NCBI GenBank assembly: GCA_964574395.1
Contig: CAZNNL010000008.1
Location: 1 to 47,504 of the forward strand
Direction: 5' to 3'
DNA: 47,504 bases
Source: JAXGQD01 sp964574395
GTDB taxonomy: Bacteria; Bacillota; Clostridia; Saccharofermentanales; Fastidiosipilaceae
Every line of letters starts with the position of its first letter. Positions within the stretch are counted from its first letter, which is position 1. Made by a program: the position numbers and the translations under genes. Shown piece after piece: positions 44,761-47,504 of the stretch. Below the pieces are notes generated by a model. It did no database searches. It had not been told where the DNA came from and saw only the letters and a program-made list of their open reading frames with translations.

Positions 44761-45630
44761 CTAAACGCCAGACACCAAGTTCCGCCATTTTTTCCCGGTC
44801 TCAGTGGCAGCTAGACCGCCCTGAGAAGTTTCGCGCAAGGAAACATGCATAGATAAGCCAATGTTGTACATTGCTTGTATTACTTCGTCACAAGGCACGT
44901 AAGACTTGATTCCAGCTAAAGCGAGTTCAGTGGCCATTAAAGCAATGGACGCACCAGCGGCATTGCGCTTTACACAAGGCACTTCAACCAAGCCGGCCAA
45001 GGGGTCACAGGTTAAACCAAGCAAGTTTTTCAGAGCTATTGCTGCGGCATCGGCCGCTTGCGACGGACTTCCGCCCAGCATTTCTGTTAGAGCTGCTGCT
45101 GCCATCGCGGTCGCGGAACCCACTTCTGCCTGACAACCACCAGCTGCACCTGAAATCATGGCATTGTTGGCAATCACATAACCAAACGCACCAGCCGTGA
45201 ACAGGTGATTGATGAGCACGGCATCACTCAGTTGATACTTTTCTTGCATGGAGATCATTACTCCTGGCAAAACCCCAGCAGAACCCGCAGTCGGCGTCGC
45301 ACAAATAATCCCCATCGCCGCATTAACTTCATTCGTTGCAATCGCATAGGTGAGCGCTTTCAAAAACCCTTCATCCGTAACAAACTTACCCGCCTTGCGG
45401 TAGTCATCAAGCCGTTTCGCATTCCCTCCAGATAGGCCAGAGTGAGAAGAACTTCCCTCCAAACCTTCCTGCACAGCATTTTTCATCACTTGAAAACGCT
45501 TCGCCATATCTGCTTTGATATCAGAAATAGAGCGTTCACTTACGTGTGCCTCTTGCTCCTGCATAATTTCATATATTTTTACACCACGGCTTTCCGCCTG
45601 CTCAACCAATTCAGCTATATTTTTAAACAC
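44761..45630 (-). CDS. sdaAA: L-serine dehydratase, iron-sulfur-dependent, alpha subunit
   Basis: Alpha subunit of the [4Fe-4S] L-serine ammonia-lyase that turns serine into pyruvate and ammonia. Typical segments: SSHSGLSGGNAKRLDDY, AMGIICATPTAGSAGVLPGV, ISGAAGGCQAEVGSATAMAAAAL, GLTCDPLAGLVEVPCVKRNAAGA and the C-terminal MYNIGLSMHVSLRETSQGGLAATETGK. The cluster-binding cysteines fall in CATPTAG, GGCQAE, LTCDP and PCVKRN regions. The GTG at 45630 is the start of the open frame, and its ribosome site is weak (AAAGG 15 bases up). It is the second gene after sdaAB, 24 bases apart. Confidence 0.95.
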   Translation of the reverse strand: MFKNIAELVEQAESRGVKIYEIMQEQEAHVSERSISDIKADMAKRFQVMKNAVQEGLEGSSSHSGLSGGNAKRLDDYRKAGKFVTDEGFLKALTYAIATNEVNAAMGIICATPTAGSAGVLPGVMISMQEKYQLSDAVLINHLFTAGAFGYVIANNAMISGAAGGCQAEVGSATAMAAAALTEMLGGSPSQAADAAAIALKNLLGLTCDPLAGLVEVPCVKRNAAGASIALMATELALAGIKSYVPCDEVIQAMYNIGLSMHVSLRETSQGGLAATETGKKWRNLVSGV

Positions 45631-45654
45631 AACGTGAACTTTACCTTTCTAAGC

Positions 45655-46317
45655 TTATAAATTCAGTACGACGACTTGATGGATGTTGTTTTGCCCACGA
45701 ATTTCATCCAGAACAGACTCAGGAATCACCTGATCCGTCTCAATGACCATCAAGGCCTGACTGCCCTTATCCTTCCGTGAGACCTCCATGTGTCCAATAT
45801 TTAATTTGTGGATCATGAGAATGGTCGAAACAGAAGCAATCGTGCCATAGGCATCCTTATGAAAAATCAAAATGGAAGGATGTTCGCCACTCAAACGCAA
45901 GGAAAAACCATCAATTTCAGTAATCTCTATCGTTCCACCACCAAGTGATACACCAGTCAGAACCATCGTTTTATCATCGTTTGAAAGGGTAAGTTGCATG
46001 GTGTTGGGATGTTTGGGGAGCGCATCGGCTTTTTCAAATTTAAACGCTATGCCTCTTTGTTTGGCAAAACGAAACGCCTCTCGAATCCTCGGATCATCTG
46101 TTTCATAGTTTAATAGCCCACCTATCACAGCCACATCCGTCGCATGACCACGGAAGGTTTCAGCAAAAGACCCATAAAAAAGCACTTCCACAGCTTTAGG
46201 TTCAGCACCAAACAGTTTTCTCGCAATGAGACCTATACGCACTGCCGCCGCTGTATGCGAGCTAGACGGTCCAACCATCACGGGCCCAATGATCTCAAAG
46301 ATGCTGCGGTATTTCAT
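45655..46317 (-). CDS. sdaAB: L-serine dehydratase, iron-sulfur-dependent, beta subunit
   Basis: Beta subunit. The start MKYRSIFEIIGPVMVGPSSSHTAAAVRIGLIA is diagnostic, and LFYGSFAETFRGHATDVAVIGGLL follows. After GGGTIEITEIDGFSLRLSG comes an ACT domain (ILIFHKDAYGTIASVSTILMIHKLNIGHMEVSRKDKGSQALMVIETD), which in this family is thought to respond to serine. ATG 46317 has AAGGAG upstream. First gene of the sdaAB-sdaAA operon. Confidence 0.95.
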   Translation of the reverse strand: MKYRSIFEIIGPVMVGPSSSHTAAAVRIGLIARKLFGAEPKAVEVLFYGSFAETFRGHATDVAVIGGLLNYETDDPRIREAFRFAKQRGIAFKFEKADALPKHPNTMQLTLSNDDKTMVLTGVSLGGGTIEITEIDGFSLRLSGEHPSILIFHKDAYGTIASVSTILMIHKLNIGHMEVSRKDKGSQALMVIETDQVIPESVLDEIRGQNNIHQVVVLNL

Positions 46318-46350
46318 GGGGTAGGGCTCCTTTTGCCAACAATTTATCTG

Positions 46351-46397
46351 AAGATTTCTGATGAAGTCTTCAATAAGTATATTTAGAACATATACTT
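46351..46397 (-). promoter_or_regulatory. sda operon leader with inverted repeats
   Basis: AAGTATA (46375-46381) and TATACTT (46391-46397) are exact inverted copies nine bases apart, and GAAGA/TCTTC pair across 46351-46372. They lie 34-80 bases before the sdaAB start, where a promoter and operator are expected. No matching regulator is recognised. Confidence 0.4.
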
Positions 46398-46445
46398 TTA
46401 CATCTTAGTGAAAAACACCCAAACATACAAGCCTTAAAATGCAGT

Positions 46446-46522
46446 TTAACAGCATTTGTTAACAGAACGTAGACTATTATATCGATAATGGACAGACAAT
46501 CAATCGGGGTGTTAAGGAGGTG
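46446..46522 (+). promoter_or_regulatory. Possible phosphatase promoter region and orphan Shine-Dalgarno
   Basis: Two TTAACA words (46446-46451 and 46459-46464) resemble PhoP-box half-sites, but the spacing is 13 rather than the 11 bases expected. TTGTTA (46456-46461) with TATATC (46478-46483) could be a promoter. AAGGAGGT at 46515-46522 is a perfect Shine-Dalgarno with no proper start codon behind it. 46523-46725 holds nothing else I recognise. Confidence 0.3.
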
Positions 46523-46735
46523 TCAAAACTGTTCGTGCGGGGCGGGCAGTTCCAGTAAAATTAGACGCCAAACCTCAAAATATATAGCTAACAAAAAATA
46601 GCTGCTGCTAACCAGAATTTAACCTGTTTCTAATCAGTCTTTCTTTGGCAATTAACTTTCGAGTTCTAGGATAAGTCTGAAATCGCTTGCGTAGAAGCAA
46701 GTGATCATCAAACCTTAATAGGAGAGGAATATTCG

Positions 46736-47504
46736 ATGAGAAAGAACAAATTGACAAAGACCCTTTTGACATCAGCATTGGCGCTCACCCTAGCGGTCTC
46801 AGCACTGATTCTGGGTTCAAGCAAACCTGCTTTCGCAGCCGAAACGACCACCGCTGCTGAAACAACAGCCGCTGCGGAAGATGCAACAGTTGTTGCCGCC
46901 CCCCGCAGATGGAGGTACAGCAAAATACGTCTTCTTATTTATTGGAGACGGCATGAGCCACGTTCAAGTAAACCTCGCACAAGCATTCCGTGGGACAGAC
47001 ATTAAAGGAGATATTAAGAATTCGTTGATGAATTTTTCAGAATTTCCCATTACTGGTGTCGCGACTACACAGGATTCAACTTCGTTTTGCCCTGACTCAG
47101 CTTCGACAGCAACCTCAATATCTGCTGGCGTAAAGACACATTCAGGTGTTATCGGTCTAACCGCTGACTTAAAAACAAAAGTGAAAACTGTAGCACAATA
47201 TGCTAAAGATGCAGGCATGAAAGTTGGCGTCATTTCTTCCGTTACCTTGAATCATGCTACACCTGCAGCATTCTATGCTAGCAACGAAAGCCGTAACAAC
47301 TACTACAATATCGGCGAACAAATGGCTGCTTCAGGTTTTGACTATTTTGCTGGTGGTTCACTGAAAGATCGCACTGACAAAGAAAAAGACAAAACCGACC
47401 TTTATGAAGTACTTAAAAATGCTGGCTACACCGTCACCGAAACCAAAGAAGATTTCGACAAATTAAGCGCTGGTACAAAAGCTTATGCTGTCAGCAATGC
47501 TCTG
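46736..47504 (+). CDS. Exported alkaline phosphatase, frameshifted and cut by the window end
   Basis: Secreted metal-dependent alkaline phosphatase releasing phosphate from organic esters. ATG 46736 follows AGGAGAGG. A signal peptide (KTLLTSALALTLAVSALILG, cleaved near AFAAE) is followed by an Ala/Thr-rich linker. The frame breaks at a run of six C (46899-46904); with five C it continues as AAPADGGTAKYVFLFIGDGM, with the metal-binding Asp in FIGDGM and the catalytic Ser in PDSASTATSISAGVKT. Downstream VGVISSVTLNHATPAAFYA with its His ligand is intact up to the window edge. Homopolymer error, phase switching and decay are all possible. No phosphate regulator is adjacent. Confidence 0.85.

Larger units (their letters stand above)
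4736..46338. repeat. Dispersed over-represented 8-mer TGGCAAAA / TTTTGCCA
   Basis: By hand count the word appears about 49 times: 27 as TGGCAAAA and 22 as TTTTGCCA on the + strand. Examples: 4736, 5368, 8152, 10987, 16790, 17543, 20521, 24809, 26964, 29373, 32539, 38036, 42688, 46331. About 30 of them extend to TTGGCAAAA. They lie in genes of both strands, in all three codon frames, and in intergenic DNA. The first 4.7 kb has none. Confidence 0.75.

Noticed and set aside
46515..46560. Leader peptide behind the perfect Shine-Dalgarno AAGGAGGT
   Set aside because: Only a CTG or a distant GTG start is available and the peptide would be about 7-9 residues with no recognisable features.

Overview
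The window looks like an origin-proximal stretch of a low-to-medium GC Bacillota (Firmicutes) chromosome, most likely an anaerobic member of Clostridia. The evidence is a remB-type gene next to gyrB, parAB with two consensus parS sites, AGGAGG-type ribosome sites, rpoBC, a fermentative AdhE with Rex, an iron-sulfur type two-subunit serine dehydratase, and LPXTG and lipobox surface proteins. It reads like a draft or metagenome-derived assembly: there are N runs at 9782-9791 (10 N), 27821-27920 (100 N) and 39337-39436 (100 N), and two exported-protein genes carry frameshifts. No rRNA, tRNA or CRISPR array was seen.

Layout. 1-14.2 kb holds core information processing on the + strand: remB, gyrB, parS x2, parA-parB, a membrane-anchored parvulin-like foldase, then rpoB-rpoC behind a long leader. 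14.3-21.4 kb holds a DEDDh exonuclease, a four-helix membrane protein, peptidase T, and a pair of overlapping genes that look like tetrapyrrole enzymes (HemC-CobA-HemD fusion, CbiA/CobB-like) but lack key catalytic residues. 21.4-29.3 kb, mostly on the - strand, holds a repeat array, an AT-rich gap, a C39-like peptidase, a SWIM-SNF2 helicase, and a broken leucine-rich-repeat LPXTG surface protein. 29.5-33.4 kb holds YtxH, DUF948-like and CpXC genes (+), then NERD and CutC genes (-). 33.4-37.3 kb is a sugar-type ABC importer operon without an ATPase, bracketed by two copies of one inverted-repeat family. 37.3-40.6 kb holds an FAD oxidoreductase, a lipase and an aromatic-acid-exporter-like protein. 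41-46.4 kb (-) holds rex-adhE and sdaAB-sdaAA, i.e. NAD(H) balance and serine fermentation to pyruvate. The window ends inside an exported alkaline phosphatase with a frameshift in a C6 tract.

Three things stand out. (1) The 8-mer TGGCAAAA/TTTTGCCA occurs about 49 times by hand count, in all reading frames, on both strands and in intergenic DNA, roughly 25-fold above a simple composition estimate; it behaves like an uptake-type or other genome signature word. (2) Several gene-free gaps hold locus-specific arrays of hairpin-forming repeats (72-bp x4, 70-bp x2, 102-bp x4, and two mirror-image arrays around the ABC operon). Each array has its own sequence but the same design: arms carrying a run such as CAAAAA facing TTTTTG. 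(3) The long intact HemC-CobA-HemD-like and CbiA-like genes appear to be a pseudoenzyme pair.
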